DNA of 62,579 bases from JAZKBN01 sp040388605 (GCA_040388605.1 JAZKBN010000059.1:1-62579), one strand, 5' to 3'; numbered from the stretch's first letter, positions 35,963 to 48,100 are shown. Notes: generated from the letters alone by a model not told the origin. Made by a program: numbers and translations.

Positions 35963-37591
35963 TCAGCGCTCTACATTCAGCTTAGATGCGTAGCTGTGTT
36001 TGCCCTGTACAAGTTTTACTATATAAATGCCCGGCTGCAAATCATTCAGATCAAGATCATGGCTGAAAGCGCCGGTAATATTCAGGGTTTGATGTTTTAT
36101 TTCGCGGCCTGCCATATCAGTAAGACTTAGTTCGGTTGTAACACCGGGCTCAGCATTTTTAATGCTGATATTTACATGATCTTTAGCCGGGTTGGGGCTT
36201 AACACAAGGTCTTTTGCATTTGGGGCAATATTATCTGCAGCGCTCCTCTTATTTCTTACCGCAATTTTCCTGCTTGTTTTCGCTTCCCTGATTATTGTTT
36301 TGCGGGTAACAGTTTCTTTGCCTGATTTTGAGCCAAGACCACAGTTAACCTCGCGCGTGGTAACGGTAATAACATTCGGCATCTCTTTGCCCAATGTTCT
36401 AAAAGAGTCGGCAAGCACCTCCATATTTATGCTGAAGTTTTTAGCATCTATGGCAAGCTTCTCAGCGGCAAATTTTGTTTTTGCATTTTGAAAAGCGCTG
36501 TCCTGCTTTAGCTTCATTTGCTGCTGCGTTTTGCACAAACCACGGGTAGCTTTTTGCGAATCTGTACTAAGCATCCAATTGCTGTTATTAAAATGATTAT
36601 AAGTTTGAGCTGACTGTAGTTCATGCTGCTTGCTTATATACTCAGCTTGTGCTTTAGCATACTCCTTGTGTTTCGAAAGGTAAACTGTATCTAAACCTTT
36701 GCTCAAAATACCCTGCAATTGGGCAGGCAATTCGGGTAAATCTTTAAGGCCGTCTTTTGAATCAGTGGTATAGGAATAAGTGAAATTTGCACCGGGCACT
36801 TCCCCGAAATTAAAATCAGGATTATTGCTGAATTTCATAAAAGCGATGCTGTCCATATCACCGCTTCCGAAAATCATTACTTTGCGATAAACAGAGTCGC
36901 CGGTTTGTGCCTTATAACCCGGAGCCCTTAAAACATTTACCCTTTTAATTACTTTACCGGGCCCGGCTGCAAGGGCCGGCAGGGGAGGGAGCTCACCGTC
37001 CGGCATATCATCCTCGCTGCTGGTTGTTTCAATTATAGTGGTTGTGCTTTTTTCAACTTTAACGTTTGCCTGCTCATTGGCATCTTCAGGGCTTAAATCA
37101 GGGCCGCTTGTGTTGGAGCTCATGGTTTTGGTAACCGTTTTACTCATTCTTACTTTTTTCGGTTCCATGGGTGCAACAGGTGCTTTTGGCGCAATAATGC
37201 CACCTGAAGGTGCAACGGGGGCGTCTGGAACAATAGCCGGCATTCTCGGTTCAGCAGGTTCGGGAGCTTCAGGTGCATCCTGCGGTTCTTCTATTCCGAG
37301 GCGGGCAAATAAAATGCGCCTTGCAGCTTCATCCTTTACCACGGTATCGGTTACTGATTTTACGCCGTTTACCGTTTTCTCTACCCGAACATGCTCACCT
37401 TTGTCATCTTTGGTAATGCTGATATTGGTTTCAACCTCATCGTTTTTTTTATCTCCCGAGGTTTTGTCGGTACGAACCTCGGTCCGCTTTAACTGCTTTT
37501 TCCCGGTTTGAGCCTCGGCGGCATTGTAGCCTGCCAGCCCTATAACTATGCCGGCTGCCAGGAAGACGTTTTTAACTGTAATGCTTTTCAT
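35963..37591 (-). CDS. T9SS-secreted low-complexity protein
   Basis: This 542-residue secreted protein has a signal peptide (residues 1 to about 28, ending AAEAQ), a charged region (about 29-110), a Pro/Ala/Val stretch with units such as PVAPSGG and PKAPVAPMEPKK (about 115-150), a Thr/Ser-rich stretch and a Gln/Lys-rich helical part. The last 75 residues (LSPNPAKDHVNISI to KLNVER) form a T9SS type A sorting domain. No enzymatic motif is seen. It is divergent from a histidine kinase whose ectodomain carries similar Pro-rich units. An assembly gap lies 8 bases upstream of its ATG. Confidence 0.85.
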   Translation of the reverse strand: MKSITVKNVFLAAGIVIGLAGYNAAEAQTGKKQLKRTEVRTDKTSGDKKNDEVETNISITKDDKGEHVRVEKTVNGVKSVTDTVVKDEAARRILFARLGIEEPQDAPEAPEPAEPRMPAIVPDAPVAPSGGIIAPKAPVAPMEPKKVRMSKTVTKTMSSNTSGPDLSPEDANEQANVKVEKSTTTIIETTSSEDDMPDGELPPLPALAAGPGKVIKRVNVLRAPGYKAQTGDSVYRKVMIFGSGDMDSIAFMKFSNNPDFNFGEVPGANFTYSYTTDSKDGLKDLPELPAQLQGILSKGLDTVYLSKHKEYAKAQAEYISKQHELQSAQTYNHFNNSNWMLSTDSQKATRGLCKTQQQMKLKQDSAFQNAKTKFAAEKLAIDAKNFSINMEVLADSFRTLGKEMPNVITVTTREVNCGLGSKSGKETVTRKTIIREAKTSRKIAVRNKRSAADNIAPNAKDLVLSPNPAKDHVNISIKNAEPGVTTELSLTDMAGREIKHQTLNITGAFSHDLDLNDLQPGIYIVKLVQGKHSYASKLNVER

Positions 37592-37926
37592 AAGATTTNN
37601 NNNNNNNNGATTTTAATGTTTTAAACGTTGAACTTCTGAATCTGCAGAGCCGGACCTGCATTTAATTTTTGGTTAATACCGTTGGGTGAAATTCCTGGCC
37701 CTAAGCCCTTCATATTCCCGACGATACAAAAGTAGGCTAAGCCTTACTGCAAAAAGGTTAAAGAAAAGTTAAAGTCAGTTAAGGAAAAGCTAAAACATGC
37801 CCCGGCCTTGTACCTTTGTAATACCTTGTACGCAATTAGCCCGATTACTTAATTGCCGATAAGCGAATAACCTTCCTTTAAAGGGCTTAATTTATTCAGA
37901 CCTTTAATCAGCTGCAGCCAATAAAA
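37592..37926. other. divergent promoter region with an assembly gap
   Basis: These 335 bases separate the T9SS protein and kinase genes. They hold ten N (37599-37608), a purine-rich stretch (about 37750-37800) and a -7 motif at 37811. No gene is seen. Confidence 0.6.
37811..37818 (+). promoter_or_regulatory. -7 promoter motif for the kinase operon
   Basis: TACCTTTG is an exact TAnnTTTG match 108 bases before the kinase start. No TTTG was found about 20 bases upstream, so support is partial. Confidence 0.35.
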
Positions 37927-40530
37927 ATGAAGAAGCATATAATAGCCTGCATAATTGCCCTCATGACCATTGCCGTAATTGGTATTGTGGGAGTACAGCT
38001 GTATTTAATTAAAACGGCAATTGCCCTGAAAGAAGAGCAGCTCGACAGAACAGTGAGCGAGGCTGTGCAGGGTGTGGTTGGCAGGCTGCAATCCCGCACC
38101 ACGGTGTCTTTGGTTGCGGAAAGGTTGCCTGAAGTTCTTGAAGATGCAGAACAATCCGGTAATGTCGGGCCCAAGACAGCTGCCCGTAAAGGCAAATTAA
38201 AAGCGCCTAAAACCACTTTGCTGGTTCGCGATTTGCCCAGGCCCGACAGCCTGCTGAATAATCTTACCGAGCTGCGCCAAAAGCTGAAAAGCCAGGGAAT
38301 TCAAACGCAAAACGGTTTCTGCCGCGTGCCCGATAATGTTTTGGGCGATATGCTTTCTTTAAAAGTAACAGTAGACGGCAACGTGGTTGACCTGGTGCGT
38401 TTACAAGACTCATTAAAATATACTGCCGAAAGAATGAAAGCCATGCAGGCCATGGATTTGAATGAAAGCTATACTTTCGAGTGGAAAGATGCCGACAGCG
38501 CCGGGAGTTTCAGGGCATGGAAAGAGAACGGGCAGCCAAAGTTCTACATGCAGGGGAATGTTCCGGCATACGATTTTCATGACCAGCCTGCCTGGGTTAA
38601 AGGCATGGCAGACCAAATGTACAGTTCTGCCAATTATTATAAATACATGGCCGATCATGATAAAATACTCTCGGAAAGCACTAAGCGCCAGATAGCCGCA
38701 GCTCAGAAATCAAGAAACGAGATGATGAGAAGCGCGTTGGCAAATAAAAATGCGGCACTAAAAAGAAAGAAGCTTACAACCACACGCAACAGGGTAGGCA
38801 GGCTTAATGTAAACCGCAGCATTACCATTGACTCTGTTACTGAAACTATTGTAAATGAATCCTCTGAAAGCGACGAACCCGGCACCGATTACAACAATGC
38901 CGAGTACGTTCAGCCCCAACAAACCTATACCATAGTTTCGGGAACTTACAGTTCAAGTGAATCAACAGCTCCGGCTACTTTTCCGGCATCATCTAACACA
39001 AACGTTGCTTTCCCGGGTACAAATATTGGTGTAAAGGCAGCAACAGGTATTGGCAGCTGCGCACCTGCCTTAAGCATTTCGGGTTCCCAAAGGCAAACAT
39101 TGGTAAATACAACAGTGGCAAGCGCCGGACCGGGTAAAGGAAGCAGGACTCTGACGGCACCCATAGCACCAATTCCACCTTTGCCGCCTACAGGTGTTAC
39201 AACAGGTCCCCGAAACATGGCAAAACCGGTTAAACCAAGTGCGGCTGCAAAAGAAAAAGGTGTTTCAGCACCCGAGGTAAAAACCATACAGGTTGAAAAG
39301 GAAAAGCCGGCATCGGCACCTCAACCCCATATTATGGATAAACCTGCGGTCGGCATTGCTGTAATTGCTGCTCCCCAAACCCCGGTGGCACCTAAAGAGC
39401 CTAAAATGCCTGCAGTACAATCGCCGGAAAACCTGGGCACAGTGCTCGACAATATGGTATCTGAACTTGAGAACCGCGATAAGCCGGCCCAAAACCGATT
39501 GCAGATGGAAAGGCTCGACAGCATGATAAAAATTGAATTCAGAAGCCGAAATATTGAAGGCCAGTACGAATTCGCCGTTTTGCACGACAGCATTCCCCAA
39601 GGCCCCAAATCTGCAGGCTTTCGTGCAGATATGCTGCATGATGCCGTTACTGCCAGCCTTTTTCCTAACGACGTTTTCGGCAGCAAAGATTTCCTGGCTG
39701 TTTGCTTCAGCAATAAAACAGCTTATGCCATTCATTCACTCAGCTGGATGCTGGGCAGCAGCCTGTTTTTTACTTTTATTGTAATGACTGCTTTCGGGGC
39801 ATCTGTGGCAACCATGCTGCGCCAGAAAAAGGTATCGGAAATTAAAACCGACTTTATCAATAATATGACCCATGAGTTTAAAACGCCCATAGCAACCATA
39901 TCTTTAGCAGCCGATGCCATAGAAAACCCCAATGTTTCGGCCGACCCGGGCAGGGTAAAATACTTTACCGGCCTCATTCGGGAAGAGAATAAGCGCATGA
40001 ACAATAATGTTGAGCGTGTGCTTCAAATGGCCCAGTTCGACCAAAGTCGCCTGCAGCTTAGTAAAGACCTGCTTTGCGCCGGAGATTTATTAGAAAGCAT
40101 AGCCTGTCCCATGCGCCTACAGGCAGAAAAAGCAGGCGGCACGCTTACCACGCAAATTCCCGATGAACCCATTTGCCTCTATGCCGATGCCCATCACTTA
40201 GGTAATGTATTTGCTAACCTGCTCGATAATGCATTGAAATACAGCGGCGGAGCACCTGAAATTACGGTATCTGCCATGCAGCAGGGCGCTATGCTCAGTA
40301 TAAGCGTTGCAGACAAGGGCATTGGCCTGAGCGCTACGGCCCGCAGGCATGTGTTCGATAAGTTTTACCGGGTAGAGAAAGGCAATATTCACAATGTTAA
40401 AGGCTTTGGGCTCGGCCTGAGCTATGCGCAGGCTGTGGCCAGGGCGCATGGCGGTAATATTACTGTTAAGAGCAGCGCAGGGAAGGGCAGTGTATTTACT
40501 GTTAGTATTCCTATGGCTGCTGAAGCCTGA
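37927..40530 (+). CDS. sensor histidine kinase with a long extracytoplasmic region
   Basis: This 867-residue kinase has a membrane helix (residues 4-26), an extracytoplasmic region of about 580 residues and a second helix (about 606-630). The kinase core follows, with phospho-acceptor His649 in NNMTHEFKTPIATISLAADA, N-box about 764 (ANLLDNALKYS), G1 about 795 (DKGIGLS) and G2 about 826 (GFGLGLSYA). The ectodomain is unusual: low-complexity, Thr/Ser/Pro-rich, with PQTPVAPKEPKMPA near 480. It resembles part of the divergent T9SS protein. The OmpR-type regulator 48 bases downstream is its likely partner. Confidence 0.93.
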   Translation: MKKHIIACIIALMTIAVIGIVGVQLYLIKTAIALKEEQLDRTVSEAVQGVVGRLQSRTTVSLVAERLPEVLEDAEQSGNVGPKTAARKGKLKAPKTTLLVRDLPRPDSLLNNLTELRQKLKSQGIQTQNGFCRVPDNVLGDMLSLKVTVDGNVVDLVRLQDSLKYTAERMKAMQAMDLNESYTFEWKDADSAGSFRAWKENGQPKFYMQGNVPAYDFHDQPAWVKGMADQMYSSANYYKYMADHDKILSESTKRQIAAAQKSRNEMMRSALANKNAALKRKKLTTTRNRVGRLNVNRSITIDSVTETIVNESSESDEPGTDYNNAEYVQPQQTYTIVSGTYSSSESTAPATFPASSNTNVAFPGTNIGVKAATGIGSCAPALSISGSQRQTLVNTTVASAGPGKGSRTLTAPIAPIPPLPPTGVTTGPRNMAKPVKPSAAAKEKGVSAPEVKTIQVEKEKPASAPQPHIMDKPAVGIAVIAAPQTPVAPKEPKMPAVQSPENLGTVLDNMVSELENRDKPAQNRLQMERLDSMIKIEFRSRNIEGQYEFAVLHDSIPQGPKSAGFRADMLHDAVTASLFPNDVFGSKDFLAVCFSNKTAYAIHSLSWMLGSSLFFTFIVMTAFGASVATMLRQKKVSEIKTDFINNMTHEFKTPIATISLAADAIENPNVSADPGRVKYFTGLIREENKRMNNNVERVLQMAQFDQSRLQLSKDLLCAGDLLESIACPMRLQAEKAGGTLTTQIPDEPICLYADAHHLGNVFANLLDNALKYSGGAPEITVSAMQQGAMLSISVADKGIGLSATARRHVFDKFYRVEKGNIHNVKGFGLGLSYAQAVARAHGGNITVKSSAGKGSVFTVSIPMAAEA

Positions 40531-40578
40531 TTTTAAATCCTTTTTGTATAAATTTACACCGTTGCTTACCCCTGCTGT

Positions 40579-41289
40579 ATGAGTAACAAAATTCTGCTTA
40601 CCGAAGACGATATTAATTTCGGCGCTGTTTTAAAAAGCTATCTTGAGCTGCACGATTACGTTGTAACCCTTTGCCGAGACGGCAACGAAGGTTACAGCGC
40701 CTTCCGTAACGGCGATTTCGATCTGTGCATACTTGACGTAATGATGCCGAATAAAGACGGCTTTACGTTGGGGGGCGAGATTAAGGCTGTCAGGCCATCG
40801 GTACCGCTTATATACGTTACTGCCAAAACCATGAAGGAAGATGTTTTGGAAGGCTACCGCCGCGGCGCAGATGATTACATAACCAAGCCTTTCGACAGCG
40901 ATGTATTGCTGTATAAAATAAAAGCCGTTTTAAAACGCAGCCGTAACGATGCTGTTATAGAAACACCGGTAAGCTGGACAATAGGCATTTATACATTCAA
41001 CAGCCGATTGAGAACCCTTACAACCGGCAACAGCCATAGCCCAGAGCAAAAGCTAAGCCCTAAGGAGGCGGCCTTGCTTGAAATGTTATGCGCCCGGCGT
41101 AACTCGGTTCTAAGCCGCGATGAAGCATTGCGGAAAATATGGCAAAGCGAAAATTACTTTACCGCCCGCAGTATGGACGTTTATATAGCCAAACTGCGAA
41201 AATACCTTCGGCTTGATCCGAATATTGAAATTGTAAACATTCACGGCAATGGCTTCCGATTGGTGGAAACGGCCGAACAAAGAACATGA
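40579..41289 (+). CDS. OmpR-family response regulator
   Basis: This 236-residue regulator has a receiver domain with acidic residues Asp10/Asp11, phospho-acceptor Asp53 (CILDVMMPNKDGF) and TKPF. The C-terminal winged helix of the OmpR/PhoB type includes LSPKEAALLEMLCARRN, SMDVYIAKLRKYL and IHGNGFRLVE. It follows the kinase by 48 bases. Its stop overlaps the ATG of a ferredoxin gene by four bases (ATGA), so the three genes form an operon. Targets are not visible; the divergent T9SS gene is a candidate. Confidence 0.95.
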   Translation: MSNKILLTEDDINFGAVLKSYLELHDYVVTLCRDGNEGYSAFRNGDFDLCILDVMMPNKDGFTLGGEIKAVRPSVPLIYVTAKTMKEDVLEGYRRGADDYITKPFDSDVLLYKIKAVLKRSRNDAVIETPVSWTIGIYTFNSRLRTLTTGNSHSPEQKLSPKEAALLEMLCARRNSVLSRDEALRKIWQSENYFTARSMDVYIAKLRKYLRLDPNIEIVNIHGNGFRLVETAEQRT

Positions 41290-41606
41290 AATATAAAAAA
41301 CACGTATTTATATGCACCAACCAGCGTCCGCCGGGTGCAAAGCAAAGCTGCGGCGAAGAACATGGCCTGGCATTGGTAGCAGCTTTTAAAGAAGAACTCA
41401 GGAAGCATAAAATTTTTGTAGAGATAAGGGCGCAAAAATCGGGCTGCATAGATGTTTGTCTGCAGGGCCCGGCCCTGGTGGTTTACCCGGAGGGTATTTT
41501 TTACGGCGCTGTTACAATCAGCGATGTACCGGAAATAGTGGAGGAGCATCTTGTAAATGACAGGCCGGTCGAACGGCTAAAACTAAGTTTCGAAAAGGAA
41601 TATTAG
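41286..41606 (+). CDS. [2Fe-2S] thioredoxin-like ferredoxin
   Basis: This 106-residue protein has four cysteines spaced as in thioredoxin-like [2Fe-2S] ferredoxins: Cys10, Cys22, Cys54 and Cys58 (C-x11-C-x31-C-x3-C). The start KKHVFICTNQR and the later GPALVVYPEGIFYG match that family. It should be a cytoplasmic electron carrier. Its ATG overlaps the response regulator stop by four bases, tying it to the kinase/regulator operon. The electron partner is unknown. Confidence 0.9.
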   Translation: MKYKKHVFICTNQRPPGAKQSCGEEHGLALVAAFKEELRKHKIFVEIRAQKSGCIDVCLQGPALVVYPEGIFYGAVTISDVPEIVEEHLVNDRPVERLKLSFEKEY

Positions 41607-42161
41607 GAAGAAAAGATGGCTTTATCTGAGCCGTTTTGATGCCCGAATTCTAATTCACCTGTATTACTTCAAAGCCCGTGATACTTAATATAAAAATAAC
41701 ATATTAAGCATGCCTGTTTAATTATTATTCAATATAAGCCGGAACAGGTGTTTGTTCACCCGGAAACAGGCTGAACCAAAAAAGGGCAAATAAAACAATG
41801 GCTAACAGGTGGTTTTGCCATATTTTATTTGCCTTTTTTGATGGCCTGCAATTGGAAAATAAAAGTGTTAATACTCGTGCAAATACCTGAAAGTCTTAAC
41901 TATGAGTTAAGCAATATGCATGAATGCCCTTGCTTATTAGTATTTTAACACAAAATACTTAACCTACAGGTAACAGCCGCGTTTGCATTTTGGCTGATTT
42001 TTTTGTTAATTTTGCATTCAAAAGGGATGAATAGTTGCGACTTTGGCAACACGGAACCTTTTTTTATACACCTGGCTTAGCCAACCCTACTCTATCATAT
42101 TCCAACAATTTCTTTTCTGCCATATAAAACCGGCTATGGCGGAGCCAATCAAACACATTAT
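41607..42161. other. intergenic region before the giant T9SS gene
   Basis: This 555-base AT-rich stretch holds no supported gene. A weak GGCT/AGCC hairpin lies just after the ferredoxin gene, and a promoter is visible at 41982-42014. Its long leader (about 150 bases) is otherwise featureless. Confidence 0.55.
41982..42014 (+). promoter_or_regulatory. promoter of the giant nuclease gene
   Basis: TTTG (41982-41985) and TAATTTTG (42007-42014) match the Bacteroidota -33 and -7 elements with a 21-base spacer. Transcription would start about 140 bases before the ATG. Confidence 0.45.
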
Positions 42162-45100
42162 ATGCTGATACATGTACTTACAGGCAGTAAAATTAGTCTC
42201 AGGGCAGATAGTAATATCATTCTCCGGAGCCAAACGTGGAATTTTGTAAGAAAGATTGGACTGTTGTTGCTGCCGTTAATTATGTTGGCGGTGGGGGCGC
42301 AGGGGCAAACAGCACAAAGCCTGCCTTATTCTGATAACTTCAGTACGATTTTAACCGGAGGCAGTACAACATATCCTGCCGGCTGGCAGGGATATACCCT
42401 TGGCGCCTCACCTTTTGCTAATGCTGCCGCTGCGGTAAGTGCAGGAGCCGGCAGTACTATAACTTTAACTGCAGGTGGTAATGCAAACTCGGCAACCGGA
42501 GCAGTGTATAACGCCACTCAAAAACTAATGATGGTAACTTCAGGTTCTGTGGTTCCGGGTATTGTGCTGGCTGTTAATACTACAGGGAAAACAAACGTTG
42601 TATTAACTTATACTGCAGGTACGATAAGAGATCCTGCAAACAGGATAAACGGCATTTCTGTTCAGTACAGGGTTGGTACATCAGGAAGCTTTACTGCCTT
42701 AACAACTTCGCCTTCAGCAGCATATGTAAATACCGGGGTTTCTCTTACCGGTACCGGGACAACAATGCGAGATCAAACCACATATACTGCAACTTTACCT
42801 GTTGCCGCAGAAAATGTCGCTGTTGTGCAAATAAGGTGGGTACCCTATGATGTTTCAGGTTCAGGTAGCCGTCCGGGGTTTGGTCTAAGCAGTATAAGTG
42901 TTACATATCCGGTAATCAGCACTTCAGGTACACTTTCAGCGTTATCCACAACTTACGGCACGGCTTCGGCTAATACTAGTTTTACAGTAAGCGGAACTAC
43001 TATTCAGACAGGAGGAATTACTGCAACAGCTCCCTCAGGTTTCGAGGTGTCTACCTCATCATCTTCCGGTTTTGGCAGCACCTGTAATATTTCGAGTACA
43101 GGAACTGTGAATGCAACTACAATTTATGTGCGCTTAGCTGCTGCAACCCCACAGGGAACTTATTCCGGTAATGTTGTACTCTCCTCAACGGGTGCAACTA
43201 GCGTAAATGTTGCAACAGCTTCAAGTACCGTCAGTCAAAAAAATCTTACCATTACCGGCATTACAGCCAATAACAAAGCTTTCGATGGTAACACTACCGC
43301 AACATTAAGCGGCACTGCTGCCTTAAGCGGAGTACTTGCAGGCGAAATTGCAAACGTATCATTATCAGGCACCCCGACAGCTGTTTTTGCAGATGCAACC
43401 ATTGGTAACGGCAAAACCATTACAGTAAGCGGCTATACATTAACCGGATCAGCATCCGGAAACTATTCACTTACCCAGCCTACAGGCCTTACAGCAAATA
43501 TTACTTCTGCCGGATGCGCCGCCCCGGCCTTAGCCATGCAAGTCACACCGGTTTCCTCAATTGCCACCACATCGGCAAGCCTGAATGCAAACATTTCAAG
43601 TATTGGCGGCGGAGCAAACATAACCATACGCGGGTTTGAATTCGGCACATCTTCAAGCTTAACCTCACCTACTGTTGTAAGTCAAACAGGTACATATACT
43701 ACAGGTAACTATTCTTTAAGCACCGGCGCAGTTTTAAGTGCTAACACTATATATTATTACCGCGGCTATGCAACCAACGATTGCGGCACACCGCAAACAA
43801 GCTATACGGCCACAAGCTCATACCCAAGTTTTACTACCGTTGCAGGCGCCCCTACATCTCCTAATGCCACAAGTGTTGCCAACACTTCTTTCACTGCAAA
43901 CTGGACAGCCCCTGCAGGTACCGGCACAATTACCGGCTATAAGCTTGATGTGGCCACCGACGGTGCTTTCAGCAGCATTCTTGCAAGCTATAACGACCTT
44001 TCAGTCGCTTCGACGAGCCAATCTGTTTCTACGGGCATAGCATCATCAACTACCTATTATTTCAGGGTAAGGGCAGTAAATGCAGGCGGTACATCGGTAA
44101 GCAGCAGCACCTGCACACTTACCACAACAACCCCCATTATTGCCCCTACCACCCAGGCAAGCAATGTTGCTTTCGGTTCAATTGCTGAAACCGGTTTTAC
44201 CATTAGCTGGACAAACGGCAATGGCGGTAACCGCGTGGTTATACTTAATAATGCCAATTCTTTTACCACACCTGCAGACGGAACAAGCCCTTCAGCATCA
44301 ACTGCATATTCCGGCAGCGGACAGCAGGTAGTTTATAACGGAACGGGTACATCTGTTGCTATAACCGGGCTTACAGGCAGCACAGCTTATTGGGCACGTG
44401 TTTATGAATATAACGGGACCGGCGGAACTACCGTTTACCAATCAGCAACTGCTACTAATAACCCAAACAGCCAAACCACATCGGCACCGCCGTCTGTTCC
44501 TCAACCTACCAATTTAACTTTCAGCAGCATTAAGTCTTATACTTTTAATGCAACTTTTACAGCAGCATCCGGGGTTACAGGCTATTTGGTACTTTGGCGC
44601 AGGGGAGCATCACCTACAAGCGCTCCAACAGACGGATCTACTTATACCACGGGTGATATGATTGGTAACGGTAAAGTAATTCAAAGCAGCTCTGCAACAA
44701 CTTTCACCGTTAAAGGTCTCAGCGCCGGCTTTACTTATTACTTCGATATTTACTCTTATTCAGGCAGCGGAGGTTCAAGGGACTATAATACAGTAAGCCC
44801 GCTTGAAAACAGCCAAATCACTACTTCTACCGGTGTGGGCAGCTATTATGGCAGCCTTGATTTAACAACCTCCGGTACAATTTCGGCACTAAAAACGCTT
44901 GTAAGCTCAGGTTTTACATCAATATCTTACGATAACTATAAAACCACCATGATCTCTGAGTTTGCCTCAAGGGATACTACTGGTGGCACAAAAGTTTTCA
45001 CTTGTGTTTATTCCGGCGAGCAGGAGCAATATACTCCGCCATTTGCTTTTGCAGGAACAACAAGCGAAACAAGTCGTGAGCATACCTGGTGCCATAGCTG

Positions 45101-48100
45101 GATGAACTCTTATAATTCTGAATCGGGCGATGAATATACAGATCAACACCATTTGTTCCCGGTAAATCAAAACCAGGCTAATGCAGTGCGTAATAATTAT
45201 CCGCTCGATGTGGTAAGTTCAGTTACAAGTACATTCGGTGGCGCAAAGTATGGGCGTAATTCAAGCAATGTAATTTGTTATGAGCCACGCGCCAACCATA
45301 AAGGTGATGCAGCAAGGGCATTAATGTATATGAGCCTTCGTTATGACGGAGTTTCCGGGCATTGGTACATACCTGCCAATACTGCAGGCGGGCAAAATGA
45401 CCAAAACGGGCAGGATTTTGCTGTTTTAAAAACCTGGCACAATGCCGACCCGCCAGACGGATGGGAAATTGCCCGTAACGACTATATATACAGCCTTCAA
45501 GGCAACCGTAACCCCTTTGTAGATCACCCTGAATGGGTTGATTATATAGATTTCAGTGATCTGACCCCCACTTATGTTCAGGCAACAACTGTTACCTTCT
45601 CAAATATTGGTTATGGCTCATTTACCACCAACTGGACAAACGGAAACGGTGCGCGTCGCATAGTAAAAATAAACACAAGCAACAGCTTTACCACCCCAAC
45701 AAACGGGGTTAACCCTGTTGCTAACTCAGTTTATTCAAGTGGTGAGCAAATAGTTTACAGCGGAACCGGCAGCAGCGCGGCAATTACAGGTTTAACAGCC
45801 GGAACTACTTATTATGTACGTGTTTACGAATATAACGGAACCGGTGCATCTGTAGCTTACCATACTGTAATTGGTTCAGGTAACCCCGCAAGCCAGGTTA
45901 CACTTTCGGCACCTGTAACCCAGGCTTTAAATGTTAACTTCAGTTCTGTAACAGGTTCGGCATTTACTATTGGCTGGACAAACGGAAATGGTTCCGGTCG
46001 CATTGTTAAGCTGAACACTTCAAATAGTTTTACTTCACCTATAAACGGCACAGACCCTTCAGCAAACAGCGCTTTCGGTGGTTCAGAGCAGGTAGTTTAT
46101 AATGGTACCGGTTCATCTGTTGCCATAACAGGCCTGTCGGCTAATACAACCTATTATGCTCGTGTTTACGAATATAACGGCAGCAGCACAGGCATAATAT
46201 TCAATACAGCTACGGCAACTAATAACCCGAACAGCCAGGCTACCCCTGTAGTTATTTTCGCCCCGACAACGCAGGCAACTAATGTCAGCTTCGCCTCTGT
46301 TACCGATGCGGGCTTTACCATAAACTGGACAAGCGGCAACGGCGCAAACCGAGTTGTTATTTTAAATACTGCAAATACCTTCACCACGCCTGCCGACGGT
46401 ACCTCGCCCACAGCAAATACGGTTTATTCCTCCGGTCAGCAGGTAATTTACAATGGGGCAGGAACAGGCGTTTCAGTAACCGGTTTGCTCGCCGGAACCA
46501 ATTATTACGCTCGCGTTTATGAATACAACGGAACGGGTGCCGCAACGCTTTTCTATTCGCCGACTGCTTTAAACAACCCGGGTAACCAAAGCAGTGCGCC
46601 TGTTATTGCACCATCTACCCAACCTGCAATTTCGTTCAGTGCTGTAACAGCAAACAGCTTTACTATTAATTTCACAGGCGGAAACGGATCAAACAGGGCA
46701 GTATATCTGAATACATCAGGCAGCTTTACTAACCCAAGCGACGGGGTTGCAGCCGGCTCAGGTAACGCTGCATACACAAGCGGAACGCAATTGGTGTACA
46801 ATGGCTCCGGTACTTCGGTAGCTGTTACAGGCTTAAGTTACACTACAACCTATACAGCCAGGGTTTTTGAATATAATGGCTCAAGCACAGCCAACCTTAA
46901 ATATGCCATAGGTACAGTAGCTAATAACCCTAATACTCAAGCTACAAATAATCCGTCTCCAACTATCAGTTCAATTTCGCCAAACAGCAAAACTACCGGC
47001 GATGCTGACTTTACGCTAACTGTAACAGGTACTAATTTTTACAGTGGCTCTGTGGTAAGAATTGGTGGCTCAGACAGGGTTACAACATACGTATCGCCAA
47101 CTTCTGTAACAGCGGCAATTTTAGCATCTGACGTTGCAGCAGCCGGTACTCCTTCGATAACCGTATTTAACGCTGCTCCCGGCGGAGGAACTTCAGGGGG
47201 CTCTACACTTACTGTCAGTGCGCCTGCGCCTGTATCTCTTGTTTATTTTGATACATACGGTCAAACTTCTTATGGAACCAGCCCTTTGACAGCTTCAACC
47301 ATAAATTCAAACTTAACCGTTGTAGCCGGCTTAAGCCGTTCTGCGGGTATTACTACTGCATCAGGTGCCGCCGGAAACGCATGGGGCGGCTACGATTGGG
47401 ACGGCTCTACTGAAAATGCATACTTTTCAGTTAAGGCCAATACCGGTTATGAAGTATCATATACAAACCTTAAGTTCTATGGTCGCAGATCTTCTGGTAC
47501 GAGTGCCGGTACTTTATCCTTTTCAACAGATAACGGCAGTTCCTGGACAATACATTCCCAGGCGATAAGTGTAACAGCCTCCACTGCAGCAGGTACACTT
47601 AATACCTTTGATTTGAGCTCGTATTCAGTTTTGCAGGATTTACCTTCTGCAACAACTGTTATTTTCAGAATAATACCCACCACTTCTGCAAGCGGAACTA
47701 CCTGGTATATAACTGGTGGTTCTGCTTCCGGTACCGGCGGTCTGCTTGTTGAAGGCTACGTATCTGTCGGCTGCGCCGGAGCAACCGTTGCTATGCAAGG
47801 TGCCCCGGTTGATTTAATAACTACCACCACTGCCCAACTGAATGCCAACATTTCGGCACTCGGCGGCGGGGCGGCGGTTACCACTCGCGGCTTCGAATAC
47901 GCAACCAATACAGGCCTTACCTCGCCGAGCATCATAAGCACTTCCGGCACGTACGGAACCGGCAATTTCTCGCAAAGCAATTCTGTTGCACTGAGTTCCA
48001 ATACCACTTATTTTTACCGTGGCTTCGTAACCAATAACTGCTCAAACCCTGTAACTGCATATTCTGCCACTTCCTCTTACCCAAGCTTTACCACCTTACC

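Noticed and set aside
45600..46950. tandem DNA repeats in the giant gene as a recent expansion
   Set aside because: The repeats match as protein but their codons differ widely, so they are old, not recent.
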